From Gaeumannomyces sp. JS-464 (taxonomy: Eukaryota > Ascomycota > Sordariomycetes > Magnaporthales > Magnaporthaceae): a stretch of DNA of 64,000 bases. The position numbers were made by a program, and so were the translations under genes. A model generated the notes under the pieces. It did not search any database and was not told the DNA's origin. It was given only the letters and a program-made list of their open reading frames with translations. Of the stretch, positions 20,372 through 31,195 are shown piece after piece. Location: assembly GCA_002197995.1 (NCBI GenBank), contig NGZR01000003.1, forward strand, positions 6,882,001-6,946,000. The letters are read 5' to 3'. Position 1 is the first letter of the stretch. Each line of letters begins with the position of its first letter.

Positions 20372-21903
20372 CTAGACCACCGCAGCAACGACGCTATCGA
20401 TATAAGGCAACACCCCCTCTGCCTTGTCGGCCCCCAGCAGCGCTGCGTTCTGGTACGTCTCAATTGACAGCACCGCCTCGATCTCCTCGAGCGTGGGCAC
20501 GGGCTTCCTCTCGTAGCTGACCTCGGCGTCCTCAATGACGTGCGGCACGAAGGTGGAGCAGTTGCTGGTGACGAGGTCGATGTCCTCGCGGATCCCCATG
20601 CCCGCGGGCTCGCCGTCGATCATCCACAGCCCCAGGACCGGGTAAAAGACCTTGCCGGTCCTGTCGTCCGGGAAGCGCGGCAGGAGGGCCAGGTCCTGGA
20701 CCACGTAGCCCTCCCCGCCGTAGCCGTCGGCGTCCGACTCGGAGATGACGGTCCCGTCGTCGTTGCGCAGCGTCACGCCCGCGCCCTCGCGCGCGAATAT
20801 CGGCTTGCGCGCGTACTGCTTCATGTCGGCCGGCATCTCGGGCTCCAGGTACGTGGGCAGGAGCCACTGGCTCCTGGGGTCGTCCTTGAAGAGATGCCAG
20901 AGGATGGCAAAGATGGCCTTGTTGCTCCAGAGCAGCTTGTAGGGCGCCTCGAACCAGATGGTCCCGCCAACGTACTCGCCCGTCTTCTCGTCCCTCTTGC
21001 CGACGTTGTCCATGTCGGCGAAGCATGCCTCGCCAAACTTCTCCGTCACCTAAAATAGTTTGGAGTTAGCCTTGCAAGTCCGGTCACATCAAGAACAAAG
21101 AAAATGTCAAGCGGAAGACAAAAAAAAGGGGGTACTTACCATCATCTCCCAGGGGTAGAGCTTGAATATGACGTCGATGTGTTCACCCTCGGTGTCGTAG
21201 AAGCGGCCGTCGGGGGCCATGGCGATGTGGTCGACCCAGATCTTCTTGACCGTGTAGCCCGCCTCGGCGCACGTGGCGGCAAGGACCTCGGTGTTGACCT
21301 CGTCCTCGCCCGAGTAGTCACCCAGGGAGGCGAAGTGGACCAGCTTCGGCCTGTGGCCCAGCGTCTTCTCGACCTCGGCCAGGTTCCGGCTCCACGCCTT
21401 GACCAGGGACTCCTCGATGGAGTTGTACTGGTCGGGGCCGTGGCCCGTCTGCTCGAGCCAGTACCACTGGATGCTCGAGCCCTCGAGGAGGCTCGTGGGC
21501 GTGTCGGCGTTGAACTCGTAGAACTTGGGCACGCGGAGGCGCGGGTCCTCGTGGTTCAGGCCGCCGAAGCAGACGTCGAAGCGCGAGTAGATGCTGCCAA
21601 AGGCCGGCTCCCTGTCCCAGGATTCGACGATCTGACGGAGGCAGAACGCCGGGATGGCCATCTTTTCGGTTATGAGGTGGGGTTTTGGACGAGGTACTCG
21701 GCCGCCTCGCACAGCATCTCAAACACGTCCTTGGAAGCGCGCTCGAGCAGATTGATCTCCTCGGTCGTAAAGGCGTAGTACCGGTCCTCAGGCCAGTACA
21801 GCTCATGCTGGTCCTCGGGGGCGGGGTCTTCGTTGAAGACGAGCCCCTGACTCTGTACCAAACGACTGGCGTTGGGGCGGGGCTCTATGTGAACGCGACG
21901 CAT
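20372..21903 (-). CDS. Glutathionylspermidine-synthase-like ATP-grasp protein (GSP_synth/YgiC-type)
   Basis: Minus strand, start ATG at 21903 (MRRVHIEPRPN), exons 21903-21140 and 21049-20372; the 90-bp intron has donor GTAAGT, branch GCTAAC and acceptor TTTTAG. About 480 residues. The sequence follows the bacterial YgiC/YjfC and C-terminal GspS family along its length: the N-terminal YWPEDRYYAFT, FYEFNADTPTSLLEGSS, IFKLYPWEMM, TIWFEAPYKLLWSNKAI and KPIFAREGAGVTLRN. These proteins have an ATP-grasp fold that joins a carboxylate to an amine using ATP. The fungal substrate is unknown, and fungi are not known to make trypanothione. At the run 21679-21682 (GGGG here, CCCC in the gene) the frame slips between LVQNP and HLITEKMAIPAF. 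One missing base restores it and gives 1443 nt, divisible by three. Divergent from the small secreted gene at 22928, with about 1 kb shared upstream sequence. Confidence 0.88.
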
Positions 21904-22927
21904 ATTGAAGGAGGTTGTCCAGTTGGAGGGAAGTTCTAGAGTTGGAGGGGGATCGAGGTCTGGAAAAGTGAAGGAGTGCTTGCTGGAGGATGGAGGCTCA
22001 AAGGGATGATGGACGTTAGTAAGGAGGATGGGGGTTTGGAAAGAGGATGGAGGTGGAATTATGGAAAAAAAAAGATAAGCCTCCGAGGTTATGCAGCTCA
22101 GTGGAAATTTCGAAGGGTATGGGGAGGCGTTAAATTCGTGTGCAGTCGAGTTCTTTGTGCTTGAGAACATGCTGGGAATTGTGCTTTGGTCCAGGTCGGG
22201 GAGCCGCCATGTTATAATCAAGCATAGGCGGTTCCAGGTTTGGCTTGTTCACTGTTGTTGTTCATCTATTCAATGGCGTCCGAAAATAACTCTGAGCAAC
22301 AGTACTGCCACAGATGCATGTTGGACTTGTCTTGGGCGGTTGGTTCACTGCATGCTCCCCTGCAGCGTCGCAGCTCCCCCCGCCGCATCGCAGCCACCCC
22401 CAGCTATCACAGCCACCCCGCCCGCAGCTTACTGTATTTCGGCGATCTCGGGCACAATTGAGTGCTTAGCGGAGCCGAGTGAGAGCCTTATCCCCGACCT
22501 TGTATTTTTAGAACAATTGCCAACCGCGTGTTACCCCAAATTGCCCCAGCCTTGGTCCAACATGCATCGTGCCGCAAAGTTCGCGGCTTAGCTCCCAATC
22601 ACGACCAGTGGCCTGAGAGCACTTGACAGACTAGTAATTATTCGGGGCCGTCTTCGAGCATCTGGAAGCCCTCAATGTAGGTGTAACTGCATCTTGAGGG
22701 TATATAAACCCAAGCATCTCCTTCATCATTCAAACTTCTCTATCTCTATCCACCACACAAACACACACAACTCGTCCATTTTCCCTTTCAACTACAGCTT
22801 TTCATTTTCCTTAACTACCCTTTTCCTTTCTCTCCTTTGTCTTCCCGTTCTTACTTCTTCCGGCTTTGCTTTCCTTCCGTTTCCAAAGTCCGCCGCAAAA
22901 CAACAACAAACCAAAACCACCGCAGCC
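21904..22927. other. Divergent intergenic promoter region
   Basis: Lies between two divergently transcribed genes. Contains C-rich tracts at 22365-22430, a TATA box for the right-hand gene, and a long T/C-rich leader at 22730-22900. Minus-strand frames extending upstream of the ATG at 21903 are low-complexity and probably leader. Confidence 0.5.
22701..22708 (+). promoter_or_regulatory. TATA box of the second small secreted protein
   Basis: TATATAAA, 227 bases before the ATG at 22928 and followed by an unusually long pyrimidine-rich leader. Confidence 0.5.
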
Positions 22928-23275
22928 ATGAAGACCCAGCACGTCTCCCTCCCGGCCCTCCAGCTCGCCGCGGCCCTCTACTTTGCGGACGCCTCCGCCG
23001 CCGCCCCCGCCTCGTCGCAGCAGGGACTCCGGGCCCACTGCGTCGACGCCTCCGGCACCGAGGTCGACGGCAGCATGTGCGATGGCAACCAGAAGCGCGG
23101 TACCTACTTTTTCGCGACCCGCGACGTCATCGACAGCACCGACAAGCTTGCCCGCCGCGGGGCCGGCCTCCCCGAGACTGGCGAGGTGAGCAAGCGCAAC
23201 CCCTTTCTCCGCCTCCCGCCGGGCTGGGAGGCCGGCGGCTTCGGCCCCGGCCTCGGCGGTAGCCACGGCGCCTAG
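22928..23275 (+). CDS. Small secreted protein, 115 aa, unknown function
   Basis: Single exon, 115 residues. Residues 1-25 form a signal peptide (MKTQHVSLPALQLAAALYFA followed by DASAAA). The mature part contains only two cysteines, in CVDASGTEVDGSMC, a spacing of the kind seen in many fungal secreted proteins where the pair probably forms one disulfide. It is followed by a TYFFATRDVIDSTDK segment, two dibasic-type sites (ARR, SKR) and a Gly/Pro-rich end. I do not recognise the family. High GC3 and strong promoter elements (TATA, CT-rich leader, CACCGCAGCC before ATG) support a real, well-expressed gene. Confidence 0.75.
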   Translation: MKTQHVSLPALQLAAALYFADASAAAPASSQQGLRAHCVDASGTEVDGSMCDGNQKRGTYFFATRDVIDSTDKLARRGAGLPETGEVSKRNPFLRLPPGWEAGGFGPGLGGSHGA

Positions 23276-24213
23276 GCGATCCATTTCATCACTGCTTGGG
23301 GGATGCTGTGGCGTGGTTGATTTTGTTTTCTGCCAATTCATAGAGCACTCTTCTTTCGCAACTGGGACTGGCACAGGTGTTATTCGGGTCGGGTATCGCG
23401 TGTTTTCTTTCTCCTAGCAGGTTTTCAACAGAACTGATAGACGACAACTTGATTCCACACAGTCCCAACAGCATGCGCACTCGTGATTTAGCCACAAAAT
23501 GTGGCGTGCCCTTTTTCAACTCCATCCGTAGGGTTAAAAGTTTTAGTACGGCGGTGGTCAACATCAAGTTGGCTGTCAACTCAACCTTTCAGGAGATAAG
23601 ATTGGGGCTGCTCGAGCCTACCGGTTCCACCAAACCTTTCAGGCAGGTTTCCAGTTTTACCCAAACCAGTATCGCTAATTTGCACGATTATCGGATTTAC
23701 CTGCACCCTGAGACGAACGAAAGAAAGAAATTCTTCAAACGTTCGAACAAAGAATACCAAACCTATGAAAAACCTAACCGGCGAAGCATTAAAAATAGTG
23801 GGTTCAAATAAAGTATACATATATGAAAAAGGGAAAAAGGCACAAAAACATCCAGTTTGAAAATTCGAAACCCGAAAGGCGATAAACTGAAATTTTTAAC
23901 AAATGGCAAAATCAAGGCTAGAAAGAAACCGAATTGGATATACGACAAAAGAATCCTCAAGTGCATAACCTTGCAAGGTAACCGATACCCATCGTGGCAG
24001 TGCAAGGCAATGGAGTGTCGACGCCAGGGCTGGTTCAGACTCTAGCATGCTGAGTGGGATCAATCGGGCCGTGATGCCCAACATCGTGCAAGTAATCGCT
24101 ACCTACCCTTAGCGCGCGAGATTCGGCTTCAACATGCCAAATCATGAGTGACGAGACGATGGGCAAAACCAGGTTCCGTCGTTTCAGTGAGAAAAAAGAG
24201 GTTGTGAAAGCTA
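23276..24213. other. Intergenic, partly AT-rich
   Basis: Between convergent genes. Composition drops towards AT from about 23400 to 24060. A 144-codon plus-strand frame (23377-23811) has no recognisable features, and its antisense is also partly open. I see no gene here. Confidence 0.4.
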
Positions 24214-25796
24214 TCAGAACCCCTGATTATCCCGCCACCCCTCCTCCCACCCAGGATAGAACGGATGCTCGTCTAGGGCCCGCACCTCCCAGTCTGCCGG
24301 CACGATGCCCTCCTGAACCTGCTCCGCGGCCCAACCCTTTAACGCTCGCAGGGCCAGGTCGCTGACATGGCTGTCGCTCTTGTACGACCCCACCAGCTGC
24401 CTGTCTCCCTCGGCCAGCACCCGCGCCAGCAGCGCCGGCACGAACGGCTCGGACCGCAGCGCCGTCAGCGGCGTGAAGACGGCCTTGAAGTTGAAGCACA
24501 CGGCACCGCTCAGCGGCAGGCGGCGCAGCGTCTGCCAGTCGCAGCGCAGGCGCACGTCCTCGACGGCGACCCTGCCGGCCGCGATGTCGGCGTCCGAGAA
24601 GGGGCTGCGGCGCCACTCCCCCTCGCCCCCAGCGGCAGCGGCGGCGTGCGGGCTGGAGAAGAGCGGCTCGCAGTCCTCGAGCGACCACGAGCAGCGCTGG
24701 ATCGGCTTGTCGGTCGGCATGCGCGTGAAGTAGCGGTCCATGCTGGGCGCCATGCGGGCCGCGTAGTGCGGCACGGGCGCGTGGATCGCGTCGAGCGGCA
24801 GCCCGCGCTTGGACGCGATGTCCCAGCCGACCGAGGAGCAGACGACAGCGGCGCGGAGGTAGTAGCGGCCGTCGGTTTCGTTGCGTAGCATCAGGGCGAA
24901 GTCCTCGGGGACGTTGGCGGCTAGGACCTGCAGAGGGTGCTGGTACCGCGGCGAGAGGTTTGGTGCGGGTGCCGAGGGGGTTGTTGACAAATGTGTGCCC
25001 CGGGGCGCCGCTGCGACTGTCGGTTTCTGGCTCGAGGCGGAAGTACTTGGGATACCTCTTGCAGAGGAATTGGACCACCATCTCCATCAGTTCGCGACAG
25101 GCCAGCTCCGAGCCGGGATCGTGGAACATGATCCGCTCGCCGTGCTTCTTGAGCAGCCCGCGGCGTGCTTCCATGGCCTTGAAGTAGTTCTTCTCCAGCT
25201 CAAGCCAGTAATCCGGGTCAAGCTTGGCAAGGGCTGTCACGCAGAAATAACCGTCAGCATATTTCTATCTTGGAAGCTCGTCGCCTAGAGGTTGGCAGCT
25301 TACACATTGTTTGGTGGTACTCCCATCTAAACGGCCGGAAAGGCCTGAAGATTGCGCGTCTAATATCGAAGTCATCACCGCAGGGCCGTGGGTGGGGGAC
25401 GCCGCTCAACAGCGAGTAGTCGGGGAAGCTCCCGAGACTCGATATATCCCGAAGCGAGAAGCCCGTCGGAGTGAACAGCTCGCCGCCATCGCCGGCTCGG
25501 ATCGCCCGCGTGGTAGGCAGTGCCTTGTCCCGTAGGGTCTCGGCAGACACGCCTGCTGCAGGCGAGTACTGTCCCTTTTCCGCGTAGCTTGGCTGGGCGA
25601 GGGTCTGGAGGGTATGTCTCCTGGAAGGAGGGAAGTACAGCGCCACGTCTCGAGGCACTGAACCTTGATCCCTTGCCTTCCTGCGTCGCAGACGCGTCGC
25701 AGGTATGAGCAGTAGAAAAACCACTGCCACGGTGGCCAGGCAGACGGCGAGGGTCAGAGAGCAGTTGTGCCAGGTGATCATCATTTTGGAGAGCAA
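24214..25796 (-). CDS. Heme-dependent oxidative N-demethylase family protein (DUF3445), membrane-anchored
   Basis: Minus strand, two exons, 25796-25304 and 25233-24214, separated by a 70-bp intron (GTAAGC...CTGAC...CAG) that splits the Ser codon of YHQTM|S-LAKLDPDYW. About 503 residues. Residues 12-32 form a single hydrophobic anchor followed by RLRRRK, so the protein is probably tethered to a membrane with the catalytic part cytosolic. Family marks are DYSLLSGVPHP, FRPFRWEYHQTM, KLDPDYWLELEKNY, TFVNNPLG, VPEDFALML, SSVGWDIASKRGLPL and the C-terminal RCSWSLEDCEPL and LRRLPLSG. Characterised relatives oxidatively remove methyl groups from amines using a heme b; the fungal substrate is unknown. 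At 24959-24961 (TTT on plus) one extra base breaks the frame between GTRT and NLSPRYQHP; removing it makes 1512 nt, divisible by three. The start could also be Met5 or Met6. Confidence 0.82.
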
Positions 25797-26606
25797 CGCT
25801 AGTTGACCGTGTTGCGTGCCTGTTCAACTTGGGGGTCGTTGGAATGCATCATGTCCAGAATCATTGTGACGAGTGCTCGAGCCGACTAAAAGTAGTGGCT
25901 CCGACCCTTTCGGGCCTCTCCGATTGACCTGTACGGTTGCACCTTGGAGATAACGGCAACTACATGGAACCCCGCACCACTATGCCCCCGAAATGACGAA
26001 ATGACACATGCGTACGGTCTTCATTTGCGCTCGCCTCCCATCGGCCTGCGGGCCCGGTAGTGATGATAAGCGCATACGTCACCCGTCGATAGGTTCCACG
26101 CGGGGTCTGCATGATCGAATGGGACTGTTACTCGGATACTTTCTCCTATAAAGGCATGGTCTCGATTACACGACTGCCCACGCGCAGCCCTGGCCGTGTG
26201 CTACTGTCTCCCGATGGCTGTGGCATACGCATGACCGGATATCAACTCTAGCGCGGGTCGAAGCGGGCCGATGTATTGCCTCGGAGCAGAACCGCCATCC
26301 TTTTTGCCGGTCGCCCATGGGCGTATCCTGGTCCGTCGCCGAGGAAGGTCGAGGGGGGTTGCTCCGCTGGGCGCTCCGGTCATCGGAGCTCAATCAGCTG
26401 GTGTCGCGCGTGCGCAGCTGTGTCAGACGGCCTCGATATTGATGTCCAAGTCACGCAGCGACAAGACGAACGATCCAGAAGTCCTGGCAAAGCGCAAGGC
26501 TACCTGAATACTGTTCTAACGCTGCCCTACCCTTCAAACCCTAGCCTCTGGAGAGATATGTGGAGAACACAGCCCACCGCCCGCCATGAGCTGTCTCCCC
26601 AGCCCA
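25797..26606. other. Intergenic
   Basis: Promoter side of the N-demethylase gene and 3' side of the HET pseudogene. A TATAAAG sits at 26148, but no gene follows it on the plus strand that I can support. Confidence 0.4.
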
Positions 26607-28553
26607 CTAGACGAGCACGATTTCTTCGCTATCCCGAGCACCCTGTGCATAACTCTCCCCATTCATAATACCATGCACCCAAGCGTGCGTCAGAAGTCTA
26701 TAGCCACCTGTCGCCGTCGGTCTCAACAACAGCGGTGCGCCCAGGCCGTCGACGACCGCGATCCTGTCCCCAGGCTCGATGGCGACAGGGAGAAGGTCGG
26801 GAGCGACTCCGATAAAGCCGCGGTCCGTGCAGAAGATACACTTGCTGATATTGTAGAGAACTGCCGTTGTCATAAACACGCCGCCAGGCCCTCTATATAG
26901 GGCATCAAGGCCCTTAAAGGAGCTTTCGAAGCCGAGCGGCTCGTTTGCTGTGCCGACAGCTGCGTACCAATGATCAAAGTTCCCCGGTGTTGCCACTTCA
27001 ATCAGGACCTGAGGATTGTCCATGACCAAAGCTCGCCGCAGGGCCTCTTTTGGAGTCTCTCCTGTCGGGTAGCTCGATCCTTGGCTCAACCTGATCCAGT
27101 CTCGAAACACCAGGCACGCCTGGCAAAGGAGCCATGAGATCATCAAGGGGTTCTCGGATACCCCATCCTGGCTTATAAGCCCATGTTGAAGGCGCTGCAG
27201 AACCCGGCCGTCTCCGAGAAGCGTCTTCCCTCGGGCTTTGATGGCGTCACGACTTTGCCTCGAATGATCAATTTCTGGCTCGTATCATCGCAAAACCGCC
27301 AGCGAGATGCGATCGCTCCGCCAGCCGCGGGAGGGCTTCCCGGTGGCGGGGATCTCACCCCGTCGTACGACCCAGGAATGCTCCAGTCCGGGACCTAGGA
27401 AGGAATGTCTTCGCGGCGACCGCTAAGCGACACGTGGTGCAGGGCTTTCAAGTGTCTGTTGTGATTAATGCAGGCAATGGTGGCCTTTCTGTAAACTGCG
27501 GCGACGGTTTTCCCGTAATCAGGCACCGGAAAAGGGATATTCCGCTCCTGAAAAAGTCCGTACAAGGCGAAGACTTTGTCCTTTGGGTCGCTCGCGCGCT
27601 TCCCTCGCGTAGCTACCAGTATGGAGGTAATGTCGGGGCTACTGCGCTCGGCAGGCTCTGGATGGCTCTTGACGGGCCTGAAGTACTGGGTTAATAGGAA
27701 GTGTACCTTCGTCACATCTTCCTAGCGGCCCCACGGATACGCTATATGTTTCAAAGCTCCGATAAGAAACCAGATACCGAGCCATGGAATCACGCTGCCG
27801 CCGCACAGCACAGAAACTCGATCGGGCCTCACCATCGTGACCTCCTGGATTGTCCACATGCGCTGAAACCAGGACCGTTCGAAGATTGCAGCAAATGGAT
27901 CATCGGATGCATTCGTAATCTCCTGGATTAAAGACGTTAATAGCCGAGCCCCGGGGATGGTTCCAATAGAAACGTGCCTAACGTACCATCGGCGACAAGC
28001 CTTAGCCATTCTACCGCGAACGACCTCAAAGCTCGAAAATCCTTATATCGGCTGGGCACAAGGCCAAAGAGGATTGGGAGGAGTCCGTCCATTATTGGCC
28101 GGAGATGCTGTAAAAAGACCTCGAACCTTTCGTCGCTCTCGCCAAGCCAGACCACGATGCTACGCGCCTTCTGGTATATTTCCCGCATCATGGCGACCTG
28201 TGCGTTCCGTTCTTTGACGGCGCCGACCCTCTGGTCGATGCAAATAGCGTCAATCCATAGGGCAACCGCCCCGTCTCGGACCCGGAGCCGGCGCATGGCA
28301 GCCTCGCAATTTGGGGTGACGAGCAGGGTGCTACCGTCGCACTCAATCGCCCGGGAAGAGTCTGAGCGTCCCAGCTGTACGACAGGGCTGCGTAGGGCGG
28401 CGCCCTCGTATTTTCGGGAACATGGATATCAACGTTCAAAAGTGTGCAGCGGAGGGGCGTCGCTAAATCGAGTGACGGCTCCAAGAGCAGGACCCGAGTG
28501 TGGCGTGGGCTGGGTAGAGGCCTGTAGTTGAAAGTCCAGTCCATCGCGGCCAT
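26607..28553 (-). pseudogene. HET-domain (heterokaryon incompatibility) protein gene, inactivated
   Basis: Minus strand from ATG 28553 (MAAMDWTF) to TAG at 26609. The HET domain is unmistakable: APPYAALSYSWDAQ, ECDGSTLLVTPNCEAAMRR, ALWIDAICIDQ, MMREIYQKARSIVVWLG, RSWFQRMWTIQEVTM. Later family motifs are DPKDKVFALYGL, PDYGKTVAAVYRKA and VPDWSIPG. Intact, it would be about 649 residues; HET proteins trigger cell death on non-self recognition between strains. Five lesions lie in the frame. Missing bases are seen at the runs 28353-28355 and 27953-27956 (G on plus) and near 27248. Stops lie at 27722-27724 and 27395-27397, the second replacing the Trp of PS(W)VPDWS. Adding three bases makes the length divisible by three. 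The two stops are CAG-to-TAG and TGG-to-TAG, both C-to-T changes in a CpA context. The run-length breaks may be assembly errors; the stops look like real inactivation. Confidence 0.85.
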
Positions 28554-28909
28554 TGGTTTGGTGGCAGAAACCTGGCTGAAGAAGGGAGAGCGGGGAGAGG
28601 AAATTGACGAGCGGAGTGAGATTGAATCCGTATTGGGAGAGTGGGCAGATACCGGCACACAGGAGCTGGTAAGGCTTCAAAACCCCGTGATCTGCAGTCC
28701 GCCGGACGACAGTTCCCCTACTTGAACGGGCGGGGTGCAGGGAGCAGCAAACAGGTTACAGCCTGAGGCTAAGCAGGCAGTCCAGTGAGCGACAGCACAG
28801 ATATCTCGGCCAATAAGGCAGGTTCGGTCCCCGCACGCATTGAAGAAGCCAACGAGACTGTGTGGCCGAGTCCTAAGCCCCAGCGGAACATGCAGCGGCC
28901 GTCGAGGCG
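28554..28909. other. Short intergenic interval
   Basis: Upstream of the HET pseudogene and downstream of the phosphoesterase, both on the minus strand. Nothing further seen. Confidence 0.4.
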
Positions 28910-29977
28910 CTACATCTGCCCATGTGATGTTGACCACAGAGAGTCCTGGTTCGTCGCCTCTTCATAATCTGGACAATCCACCTGAACGATGTCGTGCTTC
29001 TCCCCGTCTTCGCCCACGACCAGCGCCGTCAGCTGTCCGCCGGCGGAGCACCGCGTGTCCAGCCCGAAATGGTGCGACCCCAACTGCAGCCCGAGGCGAG
29101 AGTCGTGGCCGTAAATTACTGTCCTGGCCGCCTTAGTGGCAGCAGTGTCGTCCTTCGACCTCCGGACCAGCTCCCGCCTGCTCTCGTCTTTCTCGAGTAG
29201 CGTCTGCTGCCAGTCCCAGACCGCGAACCAGTGGTCCTCGCCCTCGTCCGGCCTGGCGCGCTCGTTTGACCAGCGCAGCGTCTCCTTGTGCAGCGCCCGC
29301 ACGTTCATCACCGCCTCCGGATCCTGCTGATCGAGCGCCAGGCCTGGCACCAGCCCGCCGTGCGCGACGACGGTCTCGCCCCTGAATTTGCTGCCGCTTA
29401 ATTCTCCAATTCGCAAAATGTGCGGGAGAGATGTCAAGTATGCCAGCTGTTCCGCTGACAGACACCTCGCGATAGCATCGGGGCTCGAGTTTGCATAATC
29501 TGTATCGTTGCATGATGTCGTGTTCTCCACTAGCTTCTTGCCCCCGCCAACAGACGGCTGGTTTGCTGCCCGCTCCGCGTCGGCGATGGCGATGACATCA
29601 TGGTCCTGGTTTCCGCGCACGCTCGACGCGCCGATCGAGCGCAGCAGGTCGATGGCGCCAAACGTGTCGGGGCCCTTGTTGACGAGGTCCCCAACCGCGA
29701 CGACGTGGTCGGTCTCGGGACGGAAGCCGACCTTCTCGAGGAGGGCCTCGAACTCCTCCCTGCAGCCGTGGATGTCGCCGACGAAGATCAGCCGCCTGTC
29801 ACCGGTCGGGAGGTACTTTTTGTCCAGGGTCTCGATCCTCATGCCGCAGCTCTGAGACGTCATAGTTTCTGCAGCGGCCTGGTTGGGATATAAGGCCGCA
29901 GCGGCGAAGGTTGCTGCGAGCAGGAAGGCAAGGAGGCTGCCGCAACGGCGCTCCGGAGCTGGAGAAAAAGAAAGCAT
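28910..29977 (-). CDS. Secreted or vacuolar calcineurin-like metallophosphoesterase (ApaH/PPN2-like)
   Basis: Minus strand, single exon, 355 residues, intact. The N-terminus has a cleavable-type hydrophobic segment (about residues 12-30), so the enzyme is likely secreted or sent to the vacuole. Phosphoesterase motifs follow in order: FVGDIHGC (Asp68, His70), AVGDLVNKGP (Asp97), VRGNQDHD (121-128), VVAHGGL (His206) and VIYGHDSRLG (His291). Layout and spacing match symmetric diadenosine-tetraphosphatase and vacuolar endopolyphosphatase PPN2 relatives, which use two metal ions to cut phosphoanhydride or phosphoester bonds. The third motif reads GNQDH where the superfamily usually has GNH(D/E). 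Either His126 takes the role or activity is altered. Substrate unknown. Just upstream of the HET pseudogene on the same strand. Confidence 0.88.
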   Translation of the reverse strand: MLSFSPAPERRCGSLLAFLLAATFAAAALYPNQAAAETMTSQSCGMRIETLDKKYLPTGDRRLIFVGDIHGCREEFEALLEKVGFRPETDHVVAVGDLVNKGPDTFGAIDLLRSIGASSVRGNQDHDVIAIADAERAANQPSVGGGKKLVENTTSCNDTDYANSSPDAIARCLSAEQLAYLTSLPHILRIGELSGSKFRGETVVAHGGLVPGLALDQQDPEAVMNVRALHKETLRWSNERARPDEGEDHWFAVWDWQQTLLEKDESRRELVRRSKDDTAATKAARTVIYGHDSRLGLQLGSHHFGLDTRCSAGGQLTALVVGEDGEKHDIVQVDCPDYEEATNQDSLWSTSHGQM

Positions 29978-31195
29978 GATGGCGGGGCTGATGGTGGGGA
30001 AACCTAATTGTTCTCGCGATGAGAAATGAATTTGCAGGGCGACAAGAACAGAAGACTCGAGTATATGTTCGGGAATCGAAGTTTATGCTCTCATGTCCAT
30101 CCTTCTTGCTCCGAGCTGTGCGTGTGTATCTGTGACGAACACGTGGATTGGCGTGGTCTGGGAGAGGCAGATCGTCAGTTGATCGCCACTGCGGGCCGGA
30201 CAATGCGCGGTGGAGCTGTGACGTCGGAGCAACTTTATTTCCACGTCCTTTGAGCCGATGCCTCTCTTCCTTTTATCCATAGTACAGAAGCAGTAGGCAC
30301 CTCAGGTACTGTGTCAACAGGGAGTAGGAACCTTCACAGCCCTCAAATTGTCCGCAAAGGTACCAAGGCTCGTCGTTTCCCGTCCTCTTCCACCGTCACC
30401 CAACGTATCTCTCGTATTCTTTTCCGCCCCCTGATATCCTTCGCGCCTTGGCGGATTCGAACATACGATTTGTCGAATGGAGGGGAAAAGAAGATACCAT
30501 AGTGAGGCTCGCCCTCCCACCCGAAAAGTGCTCTGCCGTGGGAAATTTGGCTGCAGCATCCCGTCGGCAATCACGATCTTGTTTCAGTCCCGGCCCCACG
30601 CTTTGGGGAATCCTTGACAAAATCCAGATGTCGTTCCATGCTCGACCGGCCCATGACATGCTGTTTCGCGATACAGAATTGATGGGTAGATTTTCGAGCA
30701 ACACCACGTCCGCAAGAAACGTTCCAGCAGGCAACCCGGAGTGACTTCGTCCCAATATCAGCCGCCGTTTTGGGTCGTCCTAGGTCCCGGGAAACAAAGA
30801 GCTTGGGGTGTTTTCGATGCTCCAAAAGGGTGCCAACCACGTGTTTCTGGCCGGGAGGAAGGTGAGTCTGGAGTTTGCTACTGCTATCCCGTTCTAGAAT
30901 GCTTCATCCAATGCGCCCTGGCCGGAAAACTCCGCCTCCCCGGGTTTCCTTTTTTGAGGCCACAAGGCGAGTGTCGGTAAGAAATGGACAGTTGGCACAA
31001 GTTACCACACCCCTCGCTGCCTGGTACTGCTTTTGGCATCCCAAGGAGATAATGAATGCCTCATATATAAATGCACGGCTGCTCCTTTCTTATTTGCAGG
31101 CCGCTCTCGTCACTCCCAAGACATCAACAGGATCTTGCTTTGAAGTAGAGCGAAGCACTGTTGCAGCGTCGATACCCTTTTGATAGCAAGTCACC
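29978..31195. other. Intergenic; divergent promoters of the phosphoesterase and cutinase
   Basis: No supported gene. A TATA box for the cutinase lies at 31064. A segment near 30446-30480 yields a peptide resembling tRNA-derived false frames, but no cloverleaf can be folded there. Confidence 0.45.
31064..31070 (+). promoter_or_regulatory. TATA box of the cutinase gene
   Basis: TATATAA in the context CTCATATATAAATG, 132 bases before the cutinase ATG at 31196. Confidence 0.5.

Noticed and set aside
27937..27970. An intron in the HET gene from the GTACGT at 27979
   Set aside because: The phase does not match any nearby acceptor, while adding one base to the run at 27953-27956 gives a continuous frame of family-like sequence.
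30446..30500. Possible tRNA (GATTCGAAC-like T-loop motif, minus strand)
   Set aside because: The T-stem bases do not pair and no acceptor or anticodon arm could be folded around it.
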